Source: Flavobacterium sp. BFFFF1
Lineage (GTDB): Bacteria; Bacteroidota; Bacteroidia; Flavobacteriales; Flavobacteriaceae
Length of the DNA: 64,000 bases
Direction of reading: 5' to 3'
Assembly: GCF_002256285.1 (NCBI RefSeq)
Contig: NZ_NKJE01000016.1
Coordinates: 1-64,000, forward strand
In this document: one piece after another, positions 42,656 to 52,798 of the stretch
Layout: every line of letters starts with the position of its first letter
How positions within the stretch are numbered: position 1 is the first letter of the stretch
Translations under genes and position numbers: made by a program
Notes under the pieces: generated by a model
The model's input: only the letters and a program-made list of their open reading frames with translations
Database searches by the model: none
What the model was told of the DNA's origin: nothing

Positions 42656-43036
42656 ATGAAAAAAATAATCAACACTGACAAAGCCCCTGCACCTATTGGC
42701 CCATACAGTCAGGCGGTAAGCATCGGCGACCTGCTTTTTACATCCGGGCAGATTGCGCTGGATCCTGCGACAATGCACCTGGTGATACACGACATTGAAA
42801 CAGAGACCAAACAAGTTATGGAAAACCTTAAAGCGGTCCTGGAAGCCGCTGGTATGGGCTTTGAAAATGTCGTTAAAACAACGATTTTCCTAATGGACAT
42901 GGACGACTTTAACAATGTCAATAAAGTGTACGGTAGTTATTTCAACGATGAAACAGCGCCTGCACGGGAAACGGTTCAGGTTTCAGGATTGCCAAAAGGT
43001 GTCAATGTTGAAATTTCAATGATCGCCTCGAAATAA
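42656..43036 (+). CDS. ridA: RidA-family enamine/imine deaminase
   Basis: 126 residues, full RidA length. It hydrolyses reactive 2-aminoacrylate formed by PLP enzymes. Motifs: APAPIGPYSQAV near residues 11-22, TSGQIALDPAT, and the substrate-binding Arg in APARETVQVSGLPKGVNVEISMIA at the C-terminus. It starts 18 bp after lptD and so is probably co-transcribed with it. A terminator shared with the convergent kinase gene follows. Confidence 0.96.
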   Translation: MKKIINTDKAPAPIGPYSQAVSIGDLLFTSGQIALDPATMHLVIHDIETETKQVMENLKAVLEAAGMGFENVVKTTIFLMDMDDFNNVNKVYGSYFNDETAPARETVQVSGLPKGVNVEISMIASK

Positions 43037-43057
43037 TTTACCGCAGGAGAATTTAAA

Positions 43058-43090
43058 AAAAAGGCCGATTTTAAAAATCGGCTTTTTTTA
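43058..43090. terminator. Bidirectional rho-independent terminator
   Basis: AAGGCCGATTTT pairs with AAAAATCGGCTT, with A and T runs on the two flanks; lies between ridA and the convergent kinase gene. Confidence 0.88.
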
Positions 43091-43939
43091 TTTATTTAAA
43101 GCATGGTACTGGATTAATCCATCAATAGGACGCCGGAGTACATTTCCGATCTTCAGCCCGTGTTTGTGAAGCACCTCCGCCAACTCGTCTTTTAGGTAAA
43201 AAGCGATCGACCCAATAAAATGTACTGGATATTTACGCGCTTCGTCATACTGAAGGATATAATTGTCCACGAATTTCTCCATTTCCTCAAAAATGAATTT
43301 TTTACAGAATTCGGTGTCTTTGTGCTTGATCAGAAACTTTGCAAAGGTTGCCAGATAAGCATTCGGGTTCGGCTCTTTATACAAATGGTGTTTCACGGTG
43401 TCCGGTTCAATATCGTATTCCTCTCCAAATTCTTTGGCGAGTTCTTTCGGCATCTTATTAAAATAGTACGCACGCAGCAAATGCCGCCCAAAACGGTTTC
43501 CGGAGCAGTCATCCATTGCAATATAACCTAATGACTGTACCTTTTGGTGCAGCACGACGCCATCAAAATAGCTGCAATTTGACCCCGTTCCCAGAATGAA
43601 AACAACCGCTTTTTCATTTTTTGGTGTTGTCGCATAGACGGCGGCGTAGGTGTCTTCATGAACAGACACAATCGCATTGGGAAAATATTCCCGAAACACT
43701 TCAGCAAGGAAGTTTTTCATGCGATCGGTTCCGCAGCCTGCACCATAAAAATACAAATGCGAAACATTGCTGCGGTTGTGGGAAATATCAAATTTGTCGT
43801 CTAGCCTCGTGATGACTTCGTCTTTCGACAAAACTTCAGGGTTCAGACCAAGGGTTTGGGTCGTAAACAAAACTTTCCCGGACTCATCGATTGAAATCCA
43901 GTCCGCTTTTGTCGAACCACTGTCTACTAATAATTTCAT
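43088..43939 (-). CDS. BadF/BcrA-type ATPase, N-acetylglucosamine kinase-like
   Basis: 283 residues. ASKHA fold with the phosphate-1 motif LLVDSGSTKADWISID at the N-terminus, YFYGAGCG and the second phosphate motif VVFILGTGSNCSYFDG, then GRHLLRAYYF and HFIGSIAFYL. This is the layout of eukaryote-like N-acetylglucosamine kinases, which give GlcNAc-6-phosphate, in keeping with the GH3 hexosaminidase encoded 9 kb away. The alternative is the related BadF/BadG ATPase class, but the size favours a sugar kinase. Confidence 0.85.
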   Translation of the reverse strand: MKLLVDSGSTKADWISIDESGKVLFTTQTLGLNPEVLSKDEVITRLDDKFDISHNRSNVSHLYFYGAGCGTDRMKNFLAEVFREYFPNAIVSVHEDTYAAVYATTPKNEKAVVFILGTGSNCSYFDGVVLHQKVQSLGYIAMDDCSGNRFGRHLLRAYYFNKMPKELAKEFGEEYDIEPDTVKHHLYKEPNPNAYLATFAKFLIKHKDTEFCKKFIFEEMEKFVDNYILQYDEARKYPVHFIGSIAFYLKDELAEVLHKHGLKIGNVLRRPIDGLIQYHALNK

Positions 43940-44024
43940 ATTCAGGTTGGCGTTAGTTTTTGTTTTGAGTAAAGCAAAGTTGGTTAGTCCCCTGCCCTTT
44001 TGCGCCTAAACCCGGCTTCCATCG

Positions 44025-44100
44025 ACTGTCACTTCGTTCAGTGCAGCGGAAGTTCTTTCTGCGTATTAGAAAACCCCTCGACTGCGCTCGGGGTGACAGC
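44025..44100. repeat. Long imperfect inverted repeat of a dispersed palindrome family
   Basis: CTGTCAC at 44026-44032 pairs with GTGACAG at 44093-44099; inside, CTTCGTTCAGTGCAGCGG and CCCCTCGACTGCGCTCGGGG are inverted relatives. I recognise the CCCCTCGACTGCGCTCGGGGTGAC core as a common intergenic repeat in Bacteroidota. It lies between the gapA terminator and the kinase gene start. Confidence 0.65.
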
Positions 44101-44114
44101 AAAAAGCGGGAAAA

Positions 44115-44157
44115 GCTTAAAAAAATAACTCCCGCCAAAATCATTTAACGGGAGTTG
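44115..44157 (-). terminator. Rho-independent terminator of gapA
   Basis: AACTCCCG/CGGGAGTT stem (44127-44134, 44149-44156), 14-base loop, and an A run at 44119-44125 that becomes the T tail on the minus strand. Confidence 0.8.
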
Positions 44158-44169
44158 TAAATATATCAA

Positions 44170-45249
<1,080 letters not shown>

Positions 45250-45289
45250 TTAAGGCTTTTATCGCTCACCTGATTAAACCTTAACGTTT

Positions 45290-46276
45290 TTATGTAGACA
45301 TGATATCGGAAACGCGAAGCAGTTCCATATCGATCTCACTTTTTCCCTTAATGGCCTGTTCTAAAGGCGTCAATGCAATTTTATCGGCCAAAACCCCAAC
45401 CATGAAATTGGATTTTCCTTCAAGAATTGATTCTACCGCCTTCACGCCCAAACGGCTGGCCAATACGCGGTCATAGCAGGTTGGCGCACCGCCGCGCTGC
45501 ATGTGTCCCAAAACAGACACACGTACGTCATATTCGGGCAGGTTTTCCTCGACATAGTCTTTTAACTCAAAAACATTTTTACCAATTTTATCCCCTTCCG
45601 CAATCACCACAATACTTGATGATTTTCCGGAAGCCTTGCTTTTCTTAAGCGATTCCAGCAAACGGTCCAGTCCTAAATCCTCTTCTGGAATCAGGATTTC
45701 CTCAGCTCCAGCACCGATTCCCGCATTCAGGGCAATATGCCCCGCGTCACGGCCCATTACTTCCACAAAGAAAAGACGGTTGTGTGAACTCGCAGTATCC
45801 CGAATCTTATCGATTACCTCTACTACGGTATTCAAGGCCGTATCGTAACCTAAAGTATGGCTCGTACCGAAGATATCGTTGTCAATCGTTCCGGGAATTC
45901 CCATCACGGGAAAACCGTACTCGTGGTTAAAGACTTCGGCTCCGGTAAAACTTCCGTCGCCACCAATTACCACAAGGGCATTTACACCTGCATTCACCAG
46001 GTTTTCGTGTGCTTTTTTGCGGCCTTCAGGCGTCATGAATTCTTTCGAACGCGCTGATTTTAAAATGGTTCCACCCTTATTAACGATGTTGTTTACACTT
46101 CGTGGACCCATTTCCTTGAAATCGCCTTCAATCATGCCCTGGTAACCGCGATAAATCCCGATACATTCAATATTATGATAGGCGCATGTCCTGACCACCG
46201 AACGGATGGCAGCATTCATTCCCGGAGCGTCACCACCGGATGTCAATACACCTATCTTTTTTATCTCTTTTGACAT
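45290..46276 (-). CDS. pfkA: ATP-dependent 6-phosphofructokinase
   Basis: 328 residues, the standard bacterial length. Phosphorylates fructose 6-phosphate. Motifs: VLTSGGDAPGMNAAIRSVVRT near the N-terminus, VIGGDGSFTGA with the ATP-binding Gly, PGTIDNDIFGT with the catalytic Asp, EVMGRDAGHIAL and the C-terminal LGHMQRGGAPTCYDRVLAS. GGDGS (with Gly, not Asp, after the first GGD) marks the ATP-dependent type. First gene of a probable pfkA-gapA operon with a -7 box at 46305-46312. Confidence 0.97.
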   Translation of the reverse strand: MSKEIKKIGVLTSGGDAPGMNAAIRSVVRTCAYHNIECIGIYRGYQGMIEGDFKEMGPRSVNNIVNKGGTILKSARSKEFMTPEGRKKAHENLVNAGVNALVVIGGDGSFTGAEVFNHEYGFPVMGIPGTIDNDIFGTSHTLGYDTALNTVVEVIDKIRDTASSHNRLFFVEVMGRDAGHIALNAGIGAGAEEILIPEEDLGLDRLLESLKKSKASGKSSSIVVIAEGDKIGKNVFELKDYVEENLPEYDVRVSVLGHMQRGGAPTCYDRVLASRLGVKAVESILEGKSNFMVGVLADKIALTPLEQAIKGKSEIDMELLRVSDIMST

Positions 46277-46304
46277 TTTTTACAATATTAAAATGCTAAT
46301 GTAG

Positions 46305-46312
46305 CAAAGTTA
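46305..46312 (-). promoter_or_regulatory. Bacteroidota -7 box for pfkA
   Basis: TAACTTTG on the minus strand, 28 bases before the ATG at 46276. No -33 element found. Confidence 0.55.
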
Positions 46313-46403
46313 GCCCACTTGAAAACCGCTGTTTTTATTAATTTAATAAAATGACGAATTTCAAACGATTTCGTTAATAAGTTTTTAATTAACCGAATTA
46401 AAT

Positions 46404-46430
46404 CAAAAAAAAAATCTCCAAAAATGGAGA
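46404..46430 (-). terminator. Rho-independent terminator of tamB
   Basis: TCTCCA/TGGAGA stem with an AAAA loop at 46415-46430; the A run at 46405-46414 becomes a long T tail on the minus strand. Confidence 0.82.
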
Positions 46431-46452
46431 ATTTTAATAATACGTTATTTTC

Positions 46453-49400
46453 TTACTCATCCTTAGGAGGCACACCCTCAGTGTTTTGCTTGACGGGTGT
46501 GTCTTCCTTTTTCTTTTTTTCCTGAATGTGCATATAAGATGGAAGCACCTCAGAGTCAGGAACTTCTTCCGTACTACCTTTTTCCTTCTTCTCGTCCTGT
46601 TGCTTTTTAAATATTTTGTCTATCAATTGCTGGAACGTATCAAAATCAACTTCATAGGTAATACCTACTCCCTGCGTATATCCAATCCCTTCACCCAAAT
46701 AATTGATGTCATTCTCACGGTTGAAAAAACGAAGGTTTGCGGTACCATCTTCATTAATACGATACTGCACCTCGACATTCCCAATGATGGTCGATTCGTT
46801 GACACCACCCACAGGAACGCCGACCTGTCCGTTAACAGAAACGCGCTCATTTACCTGTGTCGACACTTTAAAACCAACCTGCCCCGGGGTTTCAATTCCG
46901 GGTGTCCTGTCAGGGGAAACAACCAAAACATCCACGTTCACTTTGTCATCAGGATTCTGGAATATATTATCAAAAAGATTGACGCCGGCTTCCAGCAGGT
47001 TGTTGGTGAAAGCTCCCTGGGTCACACCTTCATTGCTCAGGAATCCCCCCGTAGCCAAAAGCGTCAGGGCCTGCGTCTGGCGGATATCCTTGTCGTCAAG
47101 CTTCGTTTGTATCTCAGATTTTAAAACCGCGTTTATGGTGGGGAAATTAATATCAAAATTGATTTCAGGATTACTTAGTATACCTGTCACCAAAATACCA
47201 ACATTCACAGGCACTTTTCGATTCACTGAGGCATTATCAAGTAAAATCGCTGGATTGGCGTCCGTCTTATAAACCGCCTCCAGGTTCAGCCGCGCGCGCA
47301 AAGGGTCTCCATCCCAGTTAATGAAGCTATTTCTTTTTACAGCAAGCACTTTATTAAGACCGCGGTATTTGAAATTGTACGATCCTTCCCAAACTGCAAA
47401 ATCGCCTGTCATCTGGAATTTACCCAGCGTATTGATTTCAAGCAGCAGGTTTCCATTTCCACGTGCATTCATACCGTGCCCTGACTCCCGATCCAGGATT
47501 ACCTCGATATCTGCATTGGGTTTGACATCCAAATCAAACTTCAATTCCAGACCTTTGTAATCACGGGTTTCCAAAGATGTGATTCCTTTTAGCAAATTCT
47601 CTTTTTCCTTCGGGCTGTAGAAATGCATATAGCTCTTTGACGCCGTGGCATCAGTATTGTTAATTGGAATTTTTATAGTGGTTCCCTCTGCAGATTTTGC
47701 GGTGACCCCGATAAACAAATTCCCCGTAGGACCTGAAATGCTCGCCGTGCCATCAATAAACGCAGTTCCGTAATAGGCTGCGTCTTCGGAATCTTTGGTG
47801 TCCAAAGCCAGAAAACGGTTACTGCTGATCGCGAGATCAAGCTTCCAATCCTTAAAATTTTTATGCTTTATGGTCCCGTTTACCCTTCCCTCAGTGCCGT
47901 ATTTTGTGTCTACCAATGTTGCATTCTGGAAAATAAACTGATTTTCGGAAAGATCAACAATGGAATTTTCCCTAAATGAATAATCAGTGTTAAGGTAAGG
48001 GATTTTAAGACCTGCTTCTTCAAGAAACAAGCGCCCGTTGATGTCAGGTTTTTTGAATGTCCCTGCAATATTGGTCGTTCCGGAAATGAAACCACGAATG
48101 TTTGAAATCACATTCCCTCCAAGCGGACTCAGTGCTGCGATGTTGAATCGGTCGAAACGCATATCAACATCCATTAAGGTTTCTTTGTTTGACACTTCAA
48201 AAGTCCCTTCAGCAAAAAATGATTCCACATTGTTATTTTCCAATGCCGAATTTACCGTAAACTTCCTTAATGAATCGTCGCCTTCGATATTCAAACGCAA
48301 ATTACCCAATGCGATATTGTTCACATTTAAATCGTCAATACGAAGCGTTGACGTAGGCTGAAATACTTTTTTATCCTGTTTAAAGTTAATCTGCCCCTCG
48401 AGCCTTCCTGCTACTTTAAGGCTATCAATCGCTGGCAGCACCTTGGAAAGATCTACCTTTTCAAAATTCAGTTTCAGATCTTTATAAGTGGAATCACGAA
48501 GCGTACCCATGAACTCCATTTTCTGGTTTTCATGCGACATCACAATATTGTCGATATTGAAATTCTGGAGTTTCTTATCAAAGACAATCTTGTTTTGTCC
48601 ATTTTCATTTTCATTTAAAAACCACAGATAATCCTTAAACTTTAACTCTGACTTTTTAATTCCGACAACATTATTCTTATCCTTATCAATAGTATGGTAG
48701 AAATTCAAATTGAAAAAATCAGTTCCTGCAGTACCGCCTTTAAATTCCGACCGCACAAACATGGTGTCCTTCATCGTTACATTAATGGCACTGAAGGCAG
48801 ATACTTTATAATACTGTGTTTTGATGCTGTCCATCTCGACGAACGCATTAAAAAGCGGATTCTTGTTATCGATGTTGACATTGATTTTCTGGAATTCGTT
48901 GTCAAACGCTTTTACATTCGGCGAACTGAAATTCATTTTGAAATCGGTAGCGTCCGAGTTGATGCTTCCGCGTACAAATGTATTTGAAGCGACTTCAATA
49001 CCCGGATAGAATATTTCGACAATTTTATTGTAGATGCTAAAATTAAATTTCAGGAATTGTCCCTTCCGGACTTTATTCGGCTTGTAATTTGTGTAAAGAC
49101 TGCCGGCCGAATTCTGCAAAATCTTCCCCAACTCGGCAAAACGAAATTTCCCCGTCACTTTCCCTTCAATTATATCCGGCGAATTTACCGCGATCGTGCG
49201 CACACCGTCATTGTCAAACGACGATTCCAGCGTGAAATCATCAAAGATATAAGTGTCTTTTCTATTTTGATAAGAGCTCTGTGCAATGTTCACTTTCCCA
49301 CGCATATTGTCGACGGTGGTTCCCGAGATATTCATACGTATATCACCCTTAAATATTGATATCGAGTCTTTTATGAAATTTAGTTTGTGAAGATCGGCAT

Positions 49401-50904
49401 AGTCAATTTGTGTACGGAAGTCGTACCGCCGCTCTTTCCCACTCAAATCGAGCATGCCGTCAAAATCCATGAACAAATTTGGATCGTTAATCACGGCTTT
49501 TCCTTTATAAAACGGACTTTGCAAATTTCCGTCGACTTCGATATTCGAGTACAGGTATTTGTTGTAATACAATTTTGAAACCCTGCCATTGATTTTAGTA
49601 TCCAGGTTTTTAGTGGTAAAACCTTTCCCATCGGCATCAATATCAAATGAAACGATTCCAAGGTCACTCCGTTCAATAAATTTGCCAATATTAAAACGAT
49701 CAGCGACAATATGGCCAGTGTAAGTCGCATTATCAATATTGTCGATGTTGCCCATATCCAGCTCTGCGGATACATTTCCAATCGCAGTGGTGAGGTTAAA
49801 ATCAGTCAGCAGCGTTTCCGGGGTGAGCTCTACATTTCCCACGAGATTGAATTTACCCAGCTTTTTAAGCGATGTCGGCAACTTTTTACCGAGTACATCG
49901 GGCATGATCGCCGCCAAATCACCATAAGTAGAATTCAGCCTTTTAAAGCCTGCCTTCATGTAAAAACGATCCCCTTTATTTCCGAGCAGGTTTTTAAAGA
50001 TGATATTGCCGTCGATACGTGAATTTCGGTTGTCGACCAAACGCAGGTTATTAAAAAACAGGTTGTTCAGTGTTCCTGAAATGTCTGATTTCATGTCAAA
50101 CACCTTGTCGCCACTAATGCCTTTATAAAAATACCTGATGTCATTACTAGAGATGGTTGCCTCCATTTTTTTGGCAGTGATCCTGACTTTATTATTAAAA
50201 TCGGCGAGTCCACCTTTCTGGTAATCGAGCCGGACGTTTCCTTTAAAATGCGAGTATTTGGTTTCAAGTTCGAAATCATCAAGACTCATGTACGTCTTAT
50301 CGTAGCGAAATTTCCCAGTCAGGTTTTTCGCCTGCATACCGCGGTAATCCCTGAATGCCATTTTATTTATTTTCGCCGACACTTCAGGTCCATAGATCTT
50401 GAAATTGTTTAACGAAGCGTCGAGTTTGGAAAACTCTGCATCCTTTGGATTCGAACGGTTCCCGTCCAAAACGATAAATCGGCTGTTTGTAAAATACGCA
50501 TTCTGCGCCTTGAGCAAAAATTTATGCCCTGATGGTTTTTTTCCCGAGTCGAAAAGCGATATAAACTTATTGATATTGGATTCATTCTCGCCTTTGTATG
50601 TCTGTAGTTTAAACACCAACCCGTCCAGCCTGATGTCGCCAAAAAATAAATCCCCATTGTAGGCTTGGCTATAGCTTAGAATATTGGTTTTGATTCGGTT
50701 TGAATAAATCAAAGTATCGTTGTGGTGGTCCCTGATCATCACGCCTTTGAGTTTTATACCGCCAAATAGAGAAATGGCAACCTTGTCTATTTTGATATTG
50801 GTTTTAAATTCCTTGTTGATGCGATCAGTAGCATATCCTGCAATTGCAGTTTGGACCACGGGAAGTGAAAGGACAATAGCCAGTGTTAACAATAGCAGAA
50901 ACAT
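46453..50904 (-). CDS. tamB: TamB-like translocation and assembly module protein
   Basis: 1483 residues from the first ATG. AsmA/TamB-family protein: an N-terminal membrane segment (MFLLLLTLAIVLSLPVVQ), an AsmA-like domain with ATDRINKEFKTNIKIDKVAI, a very long beta-rich repeat body forming a periplasmic groove, and a C-terminal DUF490/TamB domain with LNLEAVYKTDANPA, SNPEINFDINFPTINAVLKSE, ALTLLATGGFL and LDVLVVSPDR-type segments, ending in a Lys/Glu-rich tail. Proposed roles are outer-membrane protein insertion and phospholipid transport. The open frame extends 23 codons upstream (to 50973) with a basic stretch (RRAKKIAFRILLG) but no ATG. Divergent from tsaD. Confidence 0.9.
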   Translation of the reverse strand: MFLLLLTLAIVLSLPVVQTAIAGYATDRINKEFKTNIKIDKVAISLFGGIKLKGVMIRDHHNDTLIYSNRIKTNILSYSQAYNGDLFFGDIRLDGLVFKLQTYKGENESNINKFISLFDSGKKPSGHKFLLKAQNAYFTNSRFIVLDGNRSNPKDAEFSKLDASLNNFKIYGPEVSAKINKMAFRDYRGMQAKNLTGKFRYDKTYMSLDDFELETKYSHFKGNVRLDYQKGGLADFNNKVRITAKKMEATISSNDIRYFYKGISGDKVFDMKSDISGTLNNLFFNNLRLVDNRNSRIDGNIIFKNLLGNKGDRFYMKAGFKRLNSTYGDLAAIMPDVLGKKLPTSLKKLGKFNLVGNVELTPETLLTDFNLTTAIGNVSAELDMGNIDNIDNATYTGHIVADRFNIGKFIERSDLGIVSFDIDADGKGFTTKNLDTKINGRVSKLYYNKYLYSNIEVDGNLQSPFYKGKAVINDPNLFMDFDGMLDLSGKERRYDFRTQIDYADLHKLNFIKDSISIFKGDIRMNISGTTVDNMRGKVNIAQSSYQNRKDTYIFDDFTLESSFDNDGVRTIAVNSPDIIEGKVTGKFRFAELGKILQNSAGSLYTNYKPNKVRKGQFLKFNFSIYNKIVEIFYPGIEVASNTFVRGSINSDATDFKMNFSSPNVKAFDNEFQKINVNIDNKNPLFNAFVEMDSIKTQYYKVSAFSAINVTMKDTMFVRSEFKGGTAGTDFFNLNFYHTIDKDKNNVVGIKKSELKFKDYLWFLNENENGQNKIVFDKKLQNFNIDNIVMSHENQKMEFMGTLRDSTYKDLKLNFEKVDLSKVLPAIDSLKVAGRLEGQINFKQDKKVFQPTSTLRIDDLNVNNIALGNLRLNIEGDDSLRKFTVNSALENNNVESFFAEGTFEVSNKETLMDVDMRFDRFNIAALSPLGGNVISNIRGFISGTTNIAGTFKKPDINGRLFLEEAGLKIPYLNTDYSFRENSIVDLSENQFIFQNATLVDTKYGTEGRVNGTIKHKNFKDWKLDLAISSNRFLALDTKDSEDAAYYGTAFIDGTASISGPTGNLFIGVTAKSAEGTTIKIPINNTDATASKSYMHFYSPKEKENLLKGITSLETRDYKGLELKFDLDVKPNADIEVILDRESGHGMNARGNGNLLLEINTLGKFQMTGDFAVWEGSYNFKYRGLNKVLAVKRNSFINWDGDPLRARLNLEAVYKTDANPAILLDNASVNRKVPVNVGILVTGILSNPEINFDINFPTINAVLKSEIQTKLDDKDIRQTQALTLLATGGFLSNEGVTQGAFTNNLLEAGVNLFDNIFQNPDDKVNVDVLVVSPDRTPGIETPGQVGFKVSTQVNERVSVNGQVGVPVGGVNESTIIGNVEVQYRINEDGTANLRFFNRENDINYLGEGIGYTQGVGITYEVDFDTFQQLIDKIFKKQQDEKKEKGSTEEVPDSEVLPSYMHIQEKKKKEDTPVKQNTEGVPPKDE

Positions 50905-51015
50905 TCCAAGCAGAATGCGGAATGCTATTTTTTTTGCTCTTCTGAAACCTAAATGTTTAATTTTCCTTAAATTTTATTTTAAATAAAGAAGAAACCGCTT
51001 TTTGTAAAAAATAGT

Positions 51016-51023
51016 TACTTTTG
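51016..51023 (+). promoter_or_regulatory. Bacteroidota -7 box for the tsaD operon
   Basis: TACTTTTG, 36 bases upstream of the ATG at 51060. It lies at the upstream in-frame position 51021, so the longer tsaD start is excluded. A TTTG lies 11 bp upstream, closer than the usual spacing. Confidence 0.55.
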
Positions 51024-51059
51024 GCTTGGTCAAATATAACTCAAAAATCGTGTCTTTTC

Positions 51060-52082
51060 ATGCAATCAGAAGCAGTTTTTATACTCGCAATCGAAAGTTC
51101 GTGTGACGATACTGCAGCAGCTGTACTCCATAACGACAAAGTACTGTCTAATGTTGTGGCAAACCAGCTCGTGCACCAGCAATATGGTGGTGTTGTTCCT
51201 GAACTTGCTTCAAGAGCCCATCAGCAAAATATTGTTCCCGTAATTGATGCGGCCCTGCAAAAAGCGGGTCTTAAGAAAGAACAACTCAATGCCATTGCGT
51301 TTACCCAAGGCCCCGGGCTGATGGGTTCGCTGCTCGTCGGAACGTCATTTGCCAAATCGTTATCATTGGCGTTAAATATTCCGTTAATTGCCGTAAACCA
51401 CATGCACGCACACATTCTTGCGCATTTTATTGATGAGGAAGGATTTGATAAACCCGAATTTCCATTTTTGGCATTGACTATTTCGGGTGGCCACACGCAG
51501 ATCGTTAAAGTCAATGGCTTTTTTGATATGGAAATCATTGGCGAAACCACTGATGATGCGGTTGGAGAGGCATTTGACAAAAGTGCCAAGATTTTAGGTC
51601 TTCCGTATCCCGGTGGGCCATTGATAGACAAACATGCGAAATTGGGCAATCCAAATGCCTACGCGTTTACAAAGCCTAAAGTTCCCGGGCTGGATTTCAG
51701 TTTTTCGGGACTGAAAACCCAGATTTTGTATTTCATCCAAAATAATGTTTCCAAGGACCCCGAATTTATTGAAAAGAACATGGACGATATCTGCGCCTCC
51801 ATTCAGCAGATCATTATCAACATACTGATGGATAAGCTGCTGTTGGCGGTGTCGGAAACTGGCATCACACAGATTGCGATCGGCGGCGGCGTTTCAGCAA
51901 ATTCGGGAATCCGAAACACCCTGAAAGCCGCAGAAAGCAAATACGGCTGGAAAACATTTATCCCAAAATTCGAATACACTACTGACAATGCCGCGATGAT
52001 TGGGATTGTCGGTTATCAGAAATACCTTGAACAACAATTTAATGATAACGCCGTCGTCTCAAAAGCGCGAATCCAATTTTAA
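51060..52082 (+). CDS. tsaD: tRNA N6-adenosine threonylcarbamoyltransferase TsaD
   Basis: 340 residues from the ATG at 51060 (MQSEAVFILAIESSCDDTAAAVL). Catalyses transfer of the threonylcarbamoyl group to A37 of ANN-decoding tRNAs together with TsaB and TsaE. The metal site is NHMHAHI (HxxxH), the ASKHA phosphate motif is AIESSCDDTAAAV and other family motifs are ALTISGGHTQIVKV, GEAFDKSAKILGLPYPGGP and AIGGGVSANSGIR. First gene of a compact plus-strand operon that runs to 56285. Confidence 0.97.
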   Translation: MQSEAVFILAIESSCDDTAAAVLHNDKVLSNVVANQLVHQQYGGVVPELASRAHQQNIVPVIDAALQKAGLKKEQLNAIAFTQGPGLMGSLLVGTSFAKSLSLALNIPLIAVNHMHAHILAHFIDEEGFDKPEFPFLALTISGGHTQIVKVNGFFDMEIIGETTDDAVGEAFDKSAKILGLPYPGGPLIDKHAKLGNPNAYAFTKPKVPGLDFSFSGLKTQILYFIQNNVSKDPEFIEKNMDDICASIQQIIINILMDKLLLAVSETGITQIAIGGGVSANSGIRNTLKAAESKYGWKTFIPKFEYTTDNAAMIGIVGYQKYLEQQFNDNAVVSKARIQF

Positions 52083-52084
52083 TT

Positions 52085-52792
52085 ATGCAGCTTTTTTACC
52101 ATCCTGACATCGACGAAACGACATCATCCTTTGCTTTTGATAAGGAAGAGAGTAGACATATTATTAAAGTGTTACGCAAGCAGGGTAGTGATATTTTATT
52201 CGTTACAAACGGATTAGGATTGCTGTTTAAAACCGAAATTGCACTTCCTTCGGAAAACAAGTGTCTGGTAAATGTGGTTTCGATCGAAAAATTTGACAGG
52301 CCCAAACCAAGCCTGCATCTTGCCGTAGCCCCGACGAAAATGAACGAACGTTTCGAATGGTTCCTCGAAAAAGCGACAGAAATAGGGATTGCTGAAATCA
52401 CACCAATCATTTGTGACCATTCTGAAAGAAAAGTGCTGAAAACAGAGCGAATGGACAAAATCCTTTTGTCGGCAATGAAGCAGTCGAACCAGTTTTTCCT
52501 TCCCATACTACACGAGGCAATTCCCTTTAGGGATTTTGCCGGCAAAGTCGATTCGGGGCAGAAATTTATTGCCCACTGCGAAGAAACAGGAAAGAGAACC
52601 CTAAAAAGCCTTCTTATTCCGAATAGTGACTGCGTGATTATGATCGGTCCTGAAGGGGATTTTTCCGAAAAAGAAATTAAATTAGCCCTTGAAAACGACT
52701 TTATCCCAGTGACGTTGGGCGAAACCCGGTTGCGTACAGAAACTGCGGCTGTCGTTGCGGCCCACAGTGTGGTATTTTTTAATGAACAATAA
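52085..52792 (+). CDS. rsmE: 16S rRNA (uracil-1498-N3)-methyltransferase RsmE
   Basis: 235 residues. SPOUT-class methyltransferase that modifies U1498 of 16S rRNA. The N-terminal PUA-like part contains FDKEESRHIIKVLRKQGSD; the C-terminal knot shows the SAM-binding motifs APTKMNERFEWFLEKATEIGI, IMIGPEGDFSEKEI and VTLGETRLRTETAAVVA. The start is 2 bp after the tsaD stop and the next gene starts 6 bp after its own stop. Confidence 0.97.
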   Translation: MQLFYHPDIDETTSSFAFDKEESRHIIKVLRKQGSDILFVTNGLGLLFKTEIALPSENKCLVNVVSIEKFDRPKPSLHLAVAPTKMNERFEWFLEKATEIGIAEITPIICDHSERKVLKTERMDKILLSAMKQSNQFFLPILHEAIPFRDFAGKVDSGQKFIAHCEETGKRTLKSLLIPNSDCVIMIGPEGDFSEKEIKLALENDFIPVTLGETRLRTETAAVVAAHSVVFFNEQ

Positions 52793-52798
52793 GACCAA

